Shown here in pieces: positions 1 through 6,496 of a stretch of DNA of 11,687 bases. This DNA comes from Palsa-872 sp036844615. GTDB lineage: Bacteria > Chloroflexota > Dormibacteria > Dormibacterales > Dormibacteraceae. The DNA lies in NCBI GenBank assembly GCA_036844615.1, contig DAIUFK010000071.1, forward strand, positions 1 through 11,687, read 5' to 3'. A program made the position numbers and the translations under genes. Each line of letters begins with the position of its first letter. The first letter of the stretch is position 1. The notes under the pieces are model-generated. The model was not told the DNA's origin. It did no database searches and saw nothing but the letters and a program-made list of their open reading frames with translations.

Positions 1-192
1 CTCGCACGAGCCGGGTTCAGGACGTTGCCGGTCATGGCCGTCGTCGGGGCCGTCGTCTTTCTGGGCACTACACGAGGAGTCGGGTTCTTACCCTGGATCG
101 TCGCCGGCGGCGCCTTCGTCGTGGTCTGGTGGTTTGCATGGCAGCCTTTGTGGCGGAGATTGGAGTCGACCATCGGACGTCCCCGGGACTAG
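1..192 (+). CDS. C-terminal end of a membrane protein (5' truncated)
   Basis: Reading frame 1 is open from the first base to a TAG at 190-192, giving 63 residues without a start. The fragment has two hydrophobic stretches, roughly residues 10-21 (LPVMAVVGAVVF) and 28-47 (GFLPWIVAGG then FVVVWWFAW), separated by a short turn with TTRG. A basic tail (WRRLESTIGRPRD) follows. This looks like the last two transmembrane helices and a cytoplasmic C-terminus of an integral membrane protein. I do not recognise the family. It converges on the response regulator gene with a 16-base gap and no visible terminator. An overlapping open frame beginning at 129 is antisense to the response regulator and is not a gene. 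Confidence 0.6.
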   Translation, partial: LARAGFRTLPVMAVVGAVVFLGTTRGVGFLPWIVAGGAFVVVWWFAWQPLWRRLESTIGRPRD

Positions 193-208
193 GCTCCTCT
201 GGCGCGTG

Positions 209-1006
209 CTACTCCTTCGTCAAATCGATCAGGCCCAGGCGCGCGGCAGCGATCACCGCTTGGAGCTTGGAGTGGACCTCCAGCTTCTCAATCAGGTGCC
301 TGACATGCCACTCAACCGTGTGCGGAGCGATGCCAAGACGACGCGACATGGCCATGGTGTCAAGCCCCTCGGCCACCAGGCTCAAAACCTCCAGCTCCCG
401 GGCCGTGAACTTAGCGGCGAGCTGGATGCGGTCTTCTTCCTTTGCAAGCACACTCCGTTGGCGCGCAATTGCTTTGGCGAACAGTGAGACAGGAATGAGC
501 ACTTCGCCTCGGCCGCCGCGCCGTACAGCTTCGACGATCTCTTCGGAGGTCGCAGATTTGGTCAGGTATGCGGTGGCCCCGGCGTCGATGGCATCAAGTA
601 GCGCCACTTCGGAGTCTTCAGCGCTGTGGAAGACGATTGCCACGCCCGGACTGTCCGCCCGGATCATGGCTGCTGCGGCCGGCCCGCTCATGTCCGGAAG
701 GTAGAAGTCAATCACGACCACTGCGGCCTTGTTACGGAACGCCGCGGCGGCGGCCTCCGCGCCGGTTCTGGCGATGCCGCATACGCTGATATCCGCTTCG
801 CTTTCGAGAATCCTGGCGATCGCTGAGGCGAGCAGCGGATGGCTCTGCACGACCAGGACCTGGAGCCCATCCCCTCGGCCGGCCCCCTTAGAACATTGAC
901 CCGATCCCGATTGCACCTGCCGCGACGCTACGAGTATGTTCAGTTCGCGTCCAATTGGATTCTCTAACCGGTCGATAAGATTTCCGGAGTCAGACCAGCT
1001 CTCCAT
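209..1006 (-). CDS. LuxR/NarL-type response regulator with degenerate receiver
   Basis: A DNA-binding response regulator. The receiver begins at about residue 48 (LQVLVVQSHPLL). It keeps the phospho-acceptor-like Asp100 (VVVIDFYLPDMSG), Ser128 at the Thr/Ser switch position (VFHSAED) and Lys150 (YLTKSAT). The normal pair of acidic Mg-binding residues after beta-1 is replaced by Gln54-Ser55, so ordinary phosphorylation is doubtful. The C-terminal LuxR/GerE helix-turn-helix spans residues about 200-260 (FTARELEVLSLVAEG, then IAPHTVEWHVRHLIEKL). No histidine kinase gene lies nearby. Start: the frame stays open to 1111, deep inside the LysR gene; I chose the ATG at 1006, which overlaps the LysR end by 17 bp with a weak GAGG upstream. 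About 47 residues before the receiver are unusual, so a later non-ATG start, for example the GTG at 916, is possible. The family call is firm; the start is not. Confidence 0.85.
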   Translation of the reverse strand: MESWSDSGNLIDRLENPIGRELNILVASRQVQSGSGQCSKGAGRGDGLQVLVVQSHPLLASAIARILESEADISVCGIARTGAEAAAAAFRNKAAVVVIDFYLPDMSGPAAAAMIRADSPGVAIVFHSAEDSEVALLDAIDAGATAYLTKSATSEEIVEAVRRGGRGEVLIPVSLFAKAIARQRSVLAKEEDRIQLAAKFTARELEVLSLVAEGLDTMAMSRRLGIAPHTVEWHVRHLIEKLEVHSKLQAVIAAARLGLIDLTKE

Positions 1007-1910
1007 CCTCAGGCGCGCCGGGATCAGCAATGGCGAGCTCGTCGACAACCTGAAGCAGATTTGCCAAGGTTGGCGATGGATCGTCACGACGATAGGCGAC
1101 CACGAGCTCAACCAGTGGTGCCGGCGACATCGATCGATATGCGATGCCGGCCTTCGGTATCGGCGCGTATCGGCGAACGACCAGGATTGCCGCCAAACCT
1201 GAACCAGCTACGGTCTCGATAGCGAGCTCGATTGGTTCCTCAGAAACAACATTCAATTCTTCGCCGGTGTGGCGCACCAGCCAGCGCCGCACTGCGGCGA
1301 TCACGTCTGGGTTGGCGGTTGCAGGGGGCAAGCTGATTGGCACGCCGCGCAATGCTTTGACTGGCACCGGCTCCATTTGCGCCAGGGGATGATCCGATCG
1401 GAGCGCCAGGATTATCTCTTCACGACGCACCGTTCGCGCCTCGATACCCTCGGGGCGAGCGCTTGGCAGCACGACGAACGCGGCGTCGACGGCGTTTTCC
1501 TGAACCAGCTTCAGATTTGGGCCAGATGATCCTGATGTGGTCTCGACGTCAACGGCAGGAAAGCGTCGTCGATACTCCGCGATGATGACCCCTGCCGTTG
1601 CCACGTCGCCGGCCGATTGGTATGCGAGACGCAGGCGTCCCACCATTCCGGACGAGTAGGCCTTCAGGGCGCGCAGCCCCTGATCCTCGACCTGAACCAA
1701 CCGCATCGCGTGCGGCAGCAATACCGCGCCGGCCGGCGTCAGCCGGACTTCTCGTGCGTTTCGTTCGAGCAACTGCAATCCGAGCTCGCCTTCCAAAGCC
1801 TGGATCCGTTGCGTCAGGGCTGGTTGGGTCACATGGAGGCGCTCGGCGGCCCGTCCGAAATGGCCCGATGTGGCGACCTCTACGAATGCACGAAGCTGGC
1901 GCAGTTCCAT
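990..1910 (-). CDS. LysR-family transcriptional regulator
   Basis: A 306-residue protein of normal LTTR length. The winged helix-turn-helix is at residues 1-60 (MELRQLRAFVEVATSGHFGRAA start, LHVTQPALTQRIQALE recognition helix, LGLQLLERN wing). The linker helix runs from about 61 to 88. The periplasmic-binding-protein-like effector domain (about 90-295) includes GRLRLAYQSAG and ALRSDHPLA. LTTRs bind a small-molecule inducer and control adjacent catabolic genes. Here the gene lies 66 bp downstream of the iron ADH on the same strand and overlaps the response regulator, so the three may be cotranscribed. The usual divergent LTTR arrangement is absent. Likely targets are the ADH or the creatininase/ureohydrolase block, but this is inference. 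No Shine-Dalgarno sequence is visible; CATAAT lies 9 bp before the ATG, suggesting a nearly leaderless transcript. Confidence 0.9.
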   Translation of the reverse strand: MELRQLRAFVEVATSGHFGRAAERLHVTQPALTQRIQALEGELGLQLLERNAREVRLTPAGAVLLPHAMRLVQVEDQGLRALKAYSSGMVGRLRLAYQSAGDVATAGVIIAEYRRRFPAVDVETTSGSSGPNLKLVQENAVDAAFVVLPSARPEGIEARTVRREEIILALRSDHPLAQMEPVPVKALRGVPISLPPATANPDVIAAVRRWLVRHTGEELNVVSEEPIELAIETVAGSGLAAILVVRRYAPIPKAGIAYRSMSPAPLVELVVAYRRDDPSPTLANLLQVVDELAIADPGAPEDGELV

Positions 1911-1919
1911 CGATGCTCG

Positions 1920-1925
1920 ATTATG
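1920..1925 (-). promoter_or_regulatory. Candidate -10 element for the LysR gene (leaderless-type)
   Basis: On the minus strand CATAAT (five of six bases of TATAAT) ends 9 bp before the LysR ATG. A start about 6-7 bp downstream would leave a 2-3 nt leader, which fits the lack of a Shine-Dalgarno sequence. No convincing -35 is seen 17-18 bp upstream. Confidence 0.3.
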
Positions 1926-1956
1926 CCGTGAGCTCCGATTTAGAACATTCTCACGG
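1926..1956. repeat. Inverted repeat between iron ADH and LysR genes
   Basis: Perfect 7-bp arms CCGTGAG (1926-1932) and CTCACGG (1950-1956) flank a 17-bp centre in the 66-bp intergenic space. On the minus strand it is not followed by a T-run, so it is a poor intrinsic terminator. It lies directly upstream of the candidate LysR -10, so an autoregulatory operator is possible. It could also be chance. Confidence 0.3.
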
Positions 1957-1976
1957 GCGAGGGTGGACTTACGGCG

Positions 1977-3185
1977 TCACTCTTGGGAAAGTGCTTTCTC
2001 GAGCATCATGCGGAAATCCGGTTTGTCGGCTTCCCGCGGGTTGGACGGCCGGCTGGTGTTGGCCGCCGCCTTCTCGGCCAGAAGGTCCAGGTCTTTGCGG
2101 TGGATCAACTCGCCGAGCGACGCGATTCCGAGGTCGCGGTTCAGCTCGCGCACGTAATCGACTGCTGCCTGCGCCAGTTGCGCATCAGACCGCTCCTCCC
2201 GCTCGATCCCAAATGCGCTCGCGAGCCGTGCGTACTTGTCCTCGCTGACTGCCAGGTTGTACTCCATGATGATCGGCATCGTCACGGCGCAGCACACACC
2301 GTGAGGATGGTCGTACAGAGCACCGATCGACTCCGCCAGGCAATGGCAACCGGACACGTCTGTAATCCCGACCGCAAGCCCCGCAACGAGGCTCGCTTGA
2401 GCCATCCCGCATCGCGCCTCAACGTTTGTCGGCTCCGCAACTGCCTTGCGCAGATAGAGCGCGACCAACCGGGCGCCTTCAAGCGCCATCGCATCTGATG
2501 CCGGCGTGGCGAGGCGGCAGTGCAGCGAATCGACGGCGTGGCTCAACGCGTCCATGCCGGTCGAGGCGGTGAGCGCAGGCGGCATGGACATCGTTAGATC
2601 GGGATCGACCAGGGCGACCCGGGGGCAGATCCGCGGATCGAAGAGGTTCATCTTCTTGTGGCGGACGGTGTCGGTGATGATCGCGGACGGCGAGACCTCG
2701 CTTCCGGTGCCTGCGGTGGTAGGAATCGCGATCACCGGTGTGGGCGTGGCGGTCAGTGCGCCGAAGTCCTCCCAGTCACGCGGATGTCCGCCATTCGTCA
2801 GCAGGACCGCGGCGCATTTGGCTGTATCGATCGCCGATCCTCCGCCGACGCCGATGAACACGTCTACCGACTTCTCGCGGGCCAGCTCGGCAGCTTCAAT
2901 GCAGTGAACGTCCCGCGGGTTGGGCTGCACGTGCTCGAATACCGTGACCGAGATTCCCGCGGCTTCCAGGTCTGCGATCAACCGTCCGGCGATACCGAGA
3001 GCCACCACGCCCGGGTCGGAAACCAGCATCGCGCGGCTGCCGCCAAGCTGCCGTGCCACCTCGCCGACCCGGCCTGCGACTCCACGGCCGAATATCGCGC
3101 GCGTCGGCATCTCGAAGAGTCCGTCGGCGCTGACCCCCTCGCCACGACGGGCAAGTGCCGGATGGACGGGACTCTCTTTCGTCAT
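1977..3185 (-). CDS. Iron-containing (group III) alcohol dehydrogenase
   Basis: A 402-residue NAD(P)-dependent metal alcohol dehydrogenase, full length for the FucO/AdhB/4-hydroxybutyrate dehydrogenase family, which interconverts alcohols and aldehydes or ketones. The N-terminal Rossmann-like domain carries GVGGGSAIDTAK (112-123) and PTTAGTGSEVS (155-165). Metal ligands by family alignment are Asp212 and His216 (STGMDALSHAV), His281 (SGCHCLAES) and His295 (DHPHG). The usual second histidine of the HxxxH motif, His267 of FucO, is Glu285 here, which may change substrate or proton handling. The gene is divergent from the creatininase-like gene with only 49 bp between start codons, so their promoters must overlap or lie inside coding sequence. 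The ATG at 3185 has no well-placed ribosome-binding site; a GGGAGG sits about 17 bp upstream, too far for normal use. The substrate cannot be named; a carbonyl derived from the neighbouring pathway is likely. Confidence 0.9.
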   Translation of the reverse strand: MTKESPVHPALARRGEGVSADGLFEMPTRAIFGRGVAGRVGEVARQLGGSRAMLVSDPGVVALGIAGRLIADLEAAGISVTVFEHVQPNPRDVHCIEAAELAREKSVDVFIGVGGGSAIDTAKCAAVLLTNGGHPRDWEDFGALTATPTPVIAIPTTAGTGSEVSPSAIITDTVRHKKMNLFDPRICPRVALVDPDLTMSMPPALTASTGMDALSHAVDSLHCRLATPASDAMALEGARLVALYLRKAVAEPTNVEARCGMAQASLVAGLAVGITDVSGCHCLAESIGALYDHPHGVCCAVTMPIIMEYNLAVSEDKYARLASAFGIEREERSDAQLAQAAVDYVRELNRDLGIASLGELIHRKDLDLLAEKAAANTSRPSNPREADKPDFRMMLEKALSQE

Positions 3186-3220
3186 GTCGTTGTTGCCAAT
3201 GCCTCCCGCTGCAGCCTAGA

Positions 3221-3231
3221 GTGCTGAGCAC
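3221..3231. repeat. Palindrome GTGCT-G-AGCAC before the creatininase-like gene
   Basis: A perfect 5-bp inverted repeat around one central base ends 3 bp before the ATG at 3235, in the 49-bp divergent spacer. It overlaps TAGAGT (3217-3222), a TANNNT-type -10 candidate, so it could be an operator for the divergent pair. It is short enough to be chance. Confidence 0.25.
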
Positions 3232-3234
3232 CAC

Positions 3235-3996
3235 ATGGCAACCGCGCGCTCGATGGAAGAGATGACCTGGCCGGAGGTCGCCGCCGCGGCGAAGGCGAAC
3301 ACGCCGGTCGTCCTGGCTCTCGGCTCAACCGAGCAGCACGGCCCTCATCTTCCCCTGAACACTGACGTCCTGATTCCGGTTGCCATTGCGAAAGAGGCAG
3401 CGCGGTCTGTGGACCTGATCATCGCGCCTCCTATCCATTTCGGCGCCATGTCCAGGCCGCTCAGCGGCGGCGGAGAAACGTTTCCCGGCACGCTGTCGCT
3501 TCGGGCGCAAACGCTGATCACGACCCTTCACGAAGTCCTCTCAGGCCTTGCTCGGGCCGGATTCCACCGCGTGTGCCTGCAGAACTGGCACTACGAAAAC
3601 GCTGCCTATATCTGGGAGGCTTGCGACCTGACGTCGGCTCGCCATCCCGAGCTGCGGATGCTCATCCTCGAGAACCCATTTCCGGAGTTCTCCGATGCCG
3701 AGCTGGCGGAGGTCTTTCCCAAGGGCTTCCCCGGCTGGGACGTCGAGCACGCGTCGATCATCGAAACCTCGCTCATGTTCGTGATCAGGCCTGATCTCGT
3801 GCGGCGAGACAAGATCGCCGACGACCAGGCGGAGAGACATCCCGCCTGGGATGTGGTGCCGCCGCCGAAGCAATTCATTCCGAAAAGCGGCGTGCTGTGG
3901 CACCCGACAGAGGCATCCGAATCAATCGGTCGCAAGGTTCTCGGAATGTGCGCCGATCACCTTGTGAAAGCGCTTCGGACCGAGTTCGAGCTCTAG
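3235..3996 (+). CDS. Creatininase-family amidohydrolase (creatinine amidohydrolase-like)
   Basis: A 253-residue cytosolic metalloamidohydrolase. Creatininase reversibly opens the lactam ring of creatinine to creatine; relatives hydrolyse other amides. The binuclear metal site of Pseudomonas creatininase (Glu34, His36, Asp45, His120, Glu122) maps with an offset of one to Glu33 and His35 (GSTEQHGPHLP), Asp44 (LNTDV), and His119 and Glu121 (NWHYEN). Other creatininase-like stretches are GGGETFPGTLSL (78-89) and WDVEHASIIETSLM (168-181), whose Trp168, His172 and Glu177 match the true creatininase subgroup better than the mycofactocin MftE branch (NGHGGN). The ATG at 3235 is chosen because the residue offset fits; no Shine-Dalgarno is visible. 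The stop TAG overlaps the ureohydrolase stop tail to tail. Exact substrate is not proven: NGHYEN of creatininase reads NWHYEN here. Confidence 0.85.
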   Translation: MATARSMEEMTWPEVAAAAKANTPVVLALGSTEQHGPHLPLNTDVLIPVAIAKEAARSVDLIIAPPIHFGAMSRPLSGGGETFPGTLSLRAQTLITTLHEVLSGLARAGFHRVCLQNWHYENAAYIWEACDLTSARHPELRMLILENPFPEFSDAELAEVFPKGFPGWDVEHASIIETSLMFVIRPDLVRRDKIADDQAERHPAWDVVPPPKQFIPKSGVLWHPTEASESIGRKVLGMCADHLVKALRTEFEL

Positions 3997-4976
3997 CTGC
4001 GCGCGCTCCGGCGCGCGTGCCCGTCCTCTTTGGCCTTCTTCGGGCTCAGCGCAATGAGCGCAATGAACTCGAAAACCAGCGTGGCCGCAAGCAGTGCCGT
4101 CGTCTGCGTGGGATCGAGAGCGGGCAGAACCTCGACCGTATCGAACCCGACGAAAGGCGTGCCGGCCAGGTGCTGCACTATCTCCAGACCGAATGCGCTG
4201 GTCGGGCCGCCTACCTCCGGAGTGCCCGTGCCGGGAGCATACGCAGGGTCGAAGAAGTCAACGTCGAAGGTCAAAAAGGCGGGGACGCTTCCGACGCGCT
4301 CGCGAATCGTCTTCGCCACGTCGGCCGGCGTTCGCTTCAGCATCTCAGGTGTCGTCATCACCTCGAACCCGAGGCGTCGCGATTCGTCGAGATCGCCCGG
4401 AGCGTACTCACTGCCGCGCATCCCAACCTGGATCGAGTGCTCGACGTTGAGGAGTCCTTCCTCGACCGCCCTGCGAAACGGCGTGCCGTGGGTGTATCGA
4501 ACGCCCCAGTAGTTGTCCCATGTGTCGCAGTGCGCGTCGAGCTGCACGAGCGCTACCGGTCCCAGGGCCTTGGCAATGCCGCGCAGCTCGCCGAGCGTGA
4601 TCGAATGATCCCCGCCAATCCCAATCGGAATCGTGCCGTTGGATGCGAGACCGGCGTACCGCGCCGCAATCAGGTCGTAGGTGGTCTTGATATCGCCGGG
4701 GATTGCTGGCACGTCTCCCGTGTCGACCACGTTCACGCGGTCGAACGCGTTAATGCCATGAAACTGATTGGACGGGCGTAGAAGCACCGAGATATCCCGG
4801 ACGGCTGAAGGCCCGAATCGCTGACCTGGGCGGAAGCTGGCCGCGGTGTCGAACGGGATGCCGACGATCGCTACATCCGGATGCTTGTTGTCGTCGGCGC
4901 CCGGAAGCCGCATGAAGCTCCGCAACCCCGTGAACCGCGGGTTCTGGGTTGCGTCGGGCAGGGAGGATCCGCTCAT
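3993..4976 (-). CDS. Ureohydrolase, agmatinase/guanidinobutyrase-like
   Basis: A 327-residue arginase-superfamily enzyme, which hydrolyses a guanidino group to an amine plus urea at a binuclear manganese centre. All six metal ligands are present: His124 (GGDHS), Asp147, His149 and Asp151 (DAHCD), Asp238 and Asp240 (FDVDFFDP). THGTPFRRAVEEGL (162-175) and DPAYAPGTGTPEVGG (243-257) are typical of the agmatinase/guanidinobutyrase/guanidinopropionase branch rather than arginase. FDTVEVLPALDPTQTTALLAA (278-298) is the conserved C-terminal block. A hydrophilic KKAKEDGHARRSARS tail ends the protein. The gene shares CTAG with the creatininase-like stop and is divergent from the SDR cluster over 90 bp. 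No Shine-Dalgarno is seen at the ATG; CATAGT (4985-4990) lies 8 bp upstream, suggesting leaderless expression. Substrate (agmatine, guanidinobutyrate or a creatine-type compound) is unresolved. Confidence 0.88.
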   Translation of the reverse strand: MSGSSLPDATQNPRFTGLRSFMRLPGADDNKHPDVAIVGIPFDTAASFRPGQRFGPSAVRDISVLLRPSNQFHGINAFDRVNVVDTGDVPAIPGDIKTTYDLIAARYAGLASNGTIPIGIGGDHSITLGELRGIAKALGPVALVQLDAHCDTWDNYWGVRYTHGTPFRRAVEEGLLNVEHSIQVGMRGSEYAPGDLDESRRLGFEVMTTPEMLKRTPADVAKTIRERVGSVPAFLTFDVDFFDPAYAPGTGTPEVGGPTSAFGLEIVQHLAGTPFVGFDTVEVLPALDPTQTTALLAATLVFEFIALIALSPKKAKEDGHARRSARS

Positions 4977-4984
4977 TCGAAGTG

Positions 4985-4990
4985 ACTATG
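4985..4990 (-). promoter_or_regulatory. Candidate -10 element for the ureohydrolase gene
   Basis: CATAGT on the minus strand ends 8 bp before the start codon, which has no Shine-Dalgarno sequence. The spacing fits a leaderless or nearly leaderless mRNA. No clear -35 is seen. Confidence 0.28.
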
Positions 4991-4992
4991 AT

Positions 4993-5021
4993 CGCAGGCC
5001 GAGGACAATCTCGGGCCTGCG
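4993..5021. promoter_or_regulatory. Inverted repeat in the ureohydrolase/SDR divergent region (candidate operator)
   Basis: The arms CGCAGGCCGAG (4993-5003) and CTCGGGCCTGCG (5010-5021) are reverse complements except for one extra base in the right arm, around a 6-bp centre GACAAT. The repeat fills the middle of the 90-bp divergent region, so one bound regulator could act on both directions. GACAAT itself is a 4/6 match to a -10 box for the + strand cluster. The LysR or response regulator encoded nearby are possible ligands of this site, by inference. Confidence 0.45.
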
Positions 5022-5050
5022 CCCGGTGCGCTGGCTGCGCCGGCGAATAA

Positions 5051-5059
5051 AAGGAGGGG
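5051..5059 (+). promoter_or_regulatory. Strong ribosome binding site for the first SDR
   Basis: AAGGAGGGG lies 7 bp before the ATG at 5067 and fixes that start. It contrasts with the Shine-Dalgarno-less starts of the LysR, creatininase-like and ureohydrolase genes. Confidence 0.75.
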
Positions 5060-5066
5060 TCGCTCG

Positions 5067-5726
5067 ATGGGCACAGTTCATGCGGGCAAGCGCGTTGCCC
5101 TGGTCGCGGGCTCGGCGGGCCGGGTCGGCCGCACCATCGTTTCGCGGTTGCAGGCCGAGGGCTTCGCCGTTGGCGGCCTGGATGAAGAAGGCGGGCCGTC
5201 CGACCTGTCGATCCCAGTTGATCTCACCAACCGCGCCGCGACGATCGCGGCCGCTGAGCGCGTAGCCACTGAGCTGGGCCCGGTTTCGGTCCTGGTCACC
5301 GCGCCGGAGCATTACGACGCCGCTCGTTTCGGCGAGATGAGCTCTGATCGCTGGCAGCGGCTCCTGCTGGCGCACCTCGGCGTGACCACCAATGCCTGCG
5401 CGGCGACGGTGCCGGGGATGGTGAGAGCCGGTCACGGAACGGTGGTCACGATCTCATCATGGTTGGCGCTGGCCGGGCTCGCGGGCGAGTCCTATTACGC
5501 CGCGGCGACTGGAAGCATCCTGGCCTTCACCAAGAGCTTCGCCCTCGAAGTCGCTCCAAAGGGGATCCGTGTGAACTGCATCGCGGTCGGTCCGCTGCAC
5601 GAGACCAGCAGGACACCGGTGAGCATCACGCCGGAGGACGTGGCGGACACCGTCATGTTCCTGGTCACTGACGGCGATTTCTTCGTCGGCCAGGTGTTGA
5701 GCCCCGCCGCCGGGGCGGTGGTCTGA
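5067..5726 (+). CDS. Degenerate short-chain dehydrogenase/reductase (likely non-catalytic)
   Basis: A 219-residue SDR-fold protein, about 30 shorter than the usual 250. The glycine motif is AGSAGRVG (14-21), in place of TGxxxGIG. The NNAG block is replaced by LVTAPEH (76-82), and the helix asparagine by His103. Ser131 and Tyr144 remain, but the position four after Tyr144 is Thr148 (YAAATGS), so the catalytic lysine of YxxxK is missing. The segment after VGPL (174-177), which normally holds the substrate loop, is cut short before TPEDVADTVMFL. The C-terminus (DGDFFVGQVLSPAAGAVV) resembles that of the SDR at 8079-8834. The gene opens the + cluster behind a strong ribosome binding site and ends 1 bp before an intact SDR. 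A regulatory or structural partner subunit, as the inactive BbsC is to BbsD, is the best guess. A pseudogene is unlikely because the frame is clean. Confidence 0.85.
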   Translation: MGTVHAGKRVALVAGSAGRVGRTIVSRLQAEGFAVGGLDEEGGPSDLSIPVDLTNRAATIAAAERVATELGPVSVLVTAPEHYDAARFGEMSSDRWQRLLLAHLGVTTNACAATVPGMVRAGHGTVVTISSWLALAGLAGESYYAAATGSILAFTKSFALEVAPKGIRVNCIAVGPLHETSRTPVSITPEDVADTVMFLVTDGDFFVGQVLSPAAGAVV

Positions 5727-5727
5727 C

Positions 5728-6489
5728 ATGGGCAAGCTCGACGGCGTTGTCTGCCTGGTGACAGGAGCAGCACAGGGGATCGGCAAGGGCATCGTGATCC
5801 GGATGGCCGAGGAGGGCGCTCGGGTCGCGGTCAACGCACGACTCGACGACGCCAGGCTCAAAGGCGTCGTGGGTCAGATGGGCGGCTTCGCGGCTCCCGC
5901 GGACATCGCGAACCGGGTTGAGGTCCGGCGAATGGTGAGCGAGGTCGAGGCGGCGCTGGGCCCGATCGAGGTGCTCGTGTGCAACGCGGCGCGCATGACC
6001 ATGAAACCGTTCCTGGAGCAGGACCCCGAGGAGTGGTGGGAGCAGGTCAACATCAACCTGACTGGGCACATGGACGTGATCACCGCCGTCCTGCCCGGCA
6101 TGCGAAGGCTCGGCCGTGGAAGGATCGTTCTCTTCAGCTCGCTTTGGGGGCCGATCGGGTGGGAGAACGCGAGCGGCTACTCGGCGTCCAAATCGGCGCT
6201 CATCTCGCTCGGGCGTTCGCTCGGCCGCGAGCTCGCCCCCGACAACATCTACGTGACCGTGGTTGCGCCTGGGATCATCGATACACCTCAGCTCCAGGTG
6301 GACGCCGACGACGCCGGAGTCTCGCTTGAGGAGATGCACCGGATCTATGCGAAGAACATCCCCGCGGGCCGTATAGGCACTCCCGACGATGTGGCTCGGG
6401 CCGTCGTCTTCCTGTCAACCGAAACCGCCCGCGCATACGTCGGCCAGACGCTGCATCCGAACGGGGGCGAGATAAGGGGCTCAATGTAG
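5728..6489 (+). CDS. Short-chain dehydrogenase/reductase, catalytically intact
   Basis: A 253-residue classical SDR. The cofactor motif is TGAAQGIG (12-19). The beta-2 end reads VAVNARL (33-39), with Arg38 and no Asp, which leans toward NADP(H). CNAA (85-88) stands in for NNAG. The catalytic tetrad is complete: Asn110 (NINLTG), Ser138 (FSSLWG), Tyr151 and Lys155 (YSASK). PGIIDT (181-186) begins the substrate loop, and the protein ends with YVGQTLHPNGGEIRGSM. It probably oxidises or reduces a secondary alcohol/ketone in the pathway. The ATG follows the TGA of the degenerate SDR by one base, which implies translational coupling and a fixed ratio of the two proteins. Substrate is unknown. Confidence 0.92.
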   Translation: MGKLDGVVCLVTGAAQGIGKGIVIRMAEEGARVAVNARLDDARLKGVVGQMGGFAAPADIANRVEVRRMVSEVEAALGPIEVLVCNAARMTMKPFLEQDPEEWWEQVNINLTGHMDVITAVLPGMRRLGRGRIVLFSSLWGPIGWENASGYSASKSALISLGRSLGRELAPDNIYVTVVAPGIIDTPQLQVDADDAGVSLEEMHRIYAKNIPAGRIGTPDDVARAVVFLSTETARAYVGQTLHPNGGEIRGSM

Positions 6490-6496
6490 GGCTCTA

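Noticed and set aside
129..704. 191-codon + strand frame near the window start
   Set aside because: Antisense to the response regulator's receiver and HTH; Ser/Ala/Arg-rich, no ribosome binding site.
1007..1111. 35-residue N-terminal extension of the response regulator
   Set aside because: It would lie wholly inside the LysR coding sequence in another frame and has no receiver similarity.
1926..1956. Inverted repeat as an intrinsic terminator for the iron ADH gene
   Set aside because: Only 7-bp arms with a 17-bp loop and no T-run after it on the minus strand; kept only as a possible operator.
1598..2248. 216-codon + strand frame across the LysR/ADH junction
   Set aside because: Antisense to two well-supported genes; Pro/Arg/Ala-rich composition and no recognisable domain.
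3235..3996. Mycofactocin system (creatininase-family MftE with SDRs and a metal ADH)
   Set aside because: The MftE branch has NGHGGN; this protein has NWHYEN and WDVEHA like true creatininase. No mycofactocin precursor, radical SAM or MftB-like gene is in the window.
3897..4781. Long open frame of 294 codons on the + strand
   Set aside because: It lies antisense to the ureohydrolase, whose six metal ligands are all present. The + translation is Arg-rich with no family resemblance, a typical GC-rich shadow frame.
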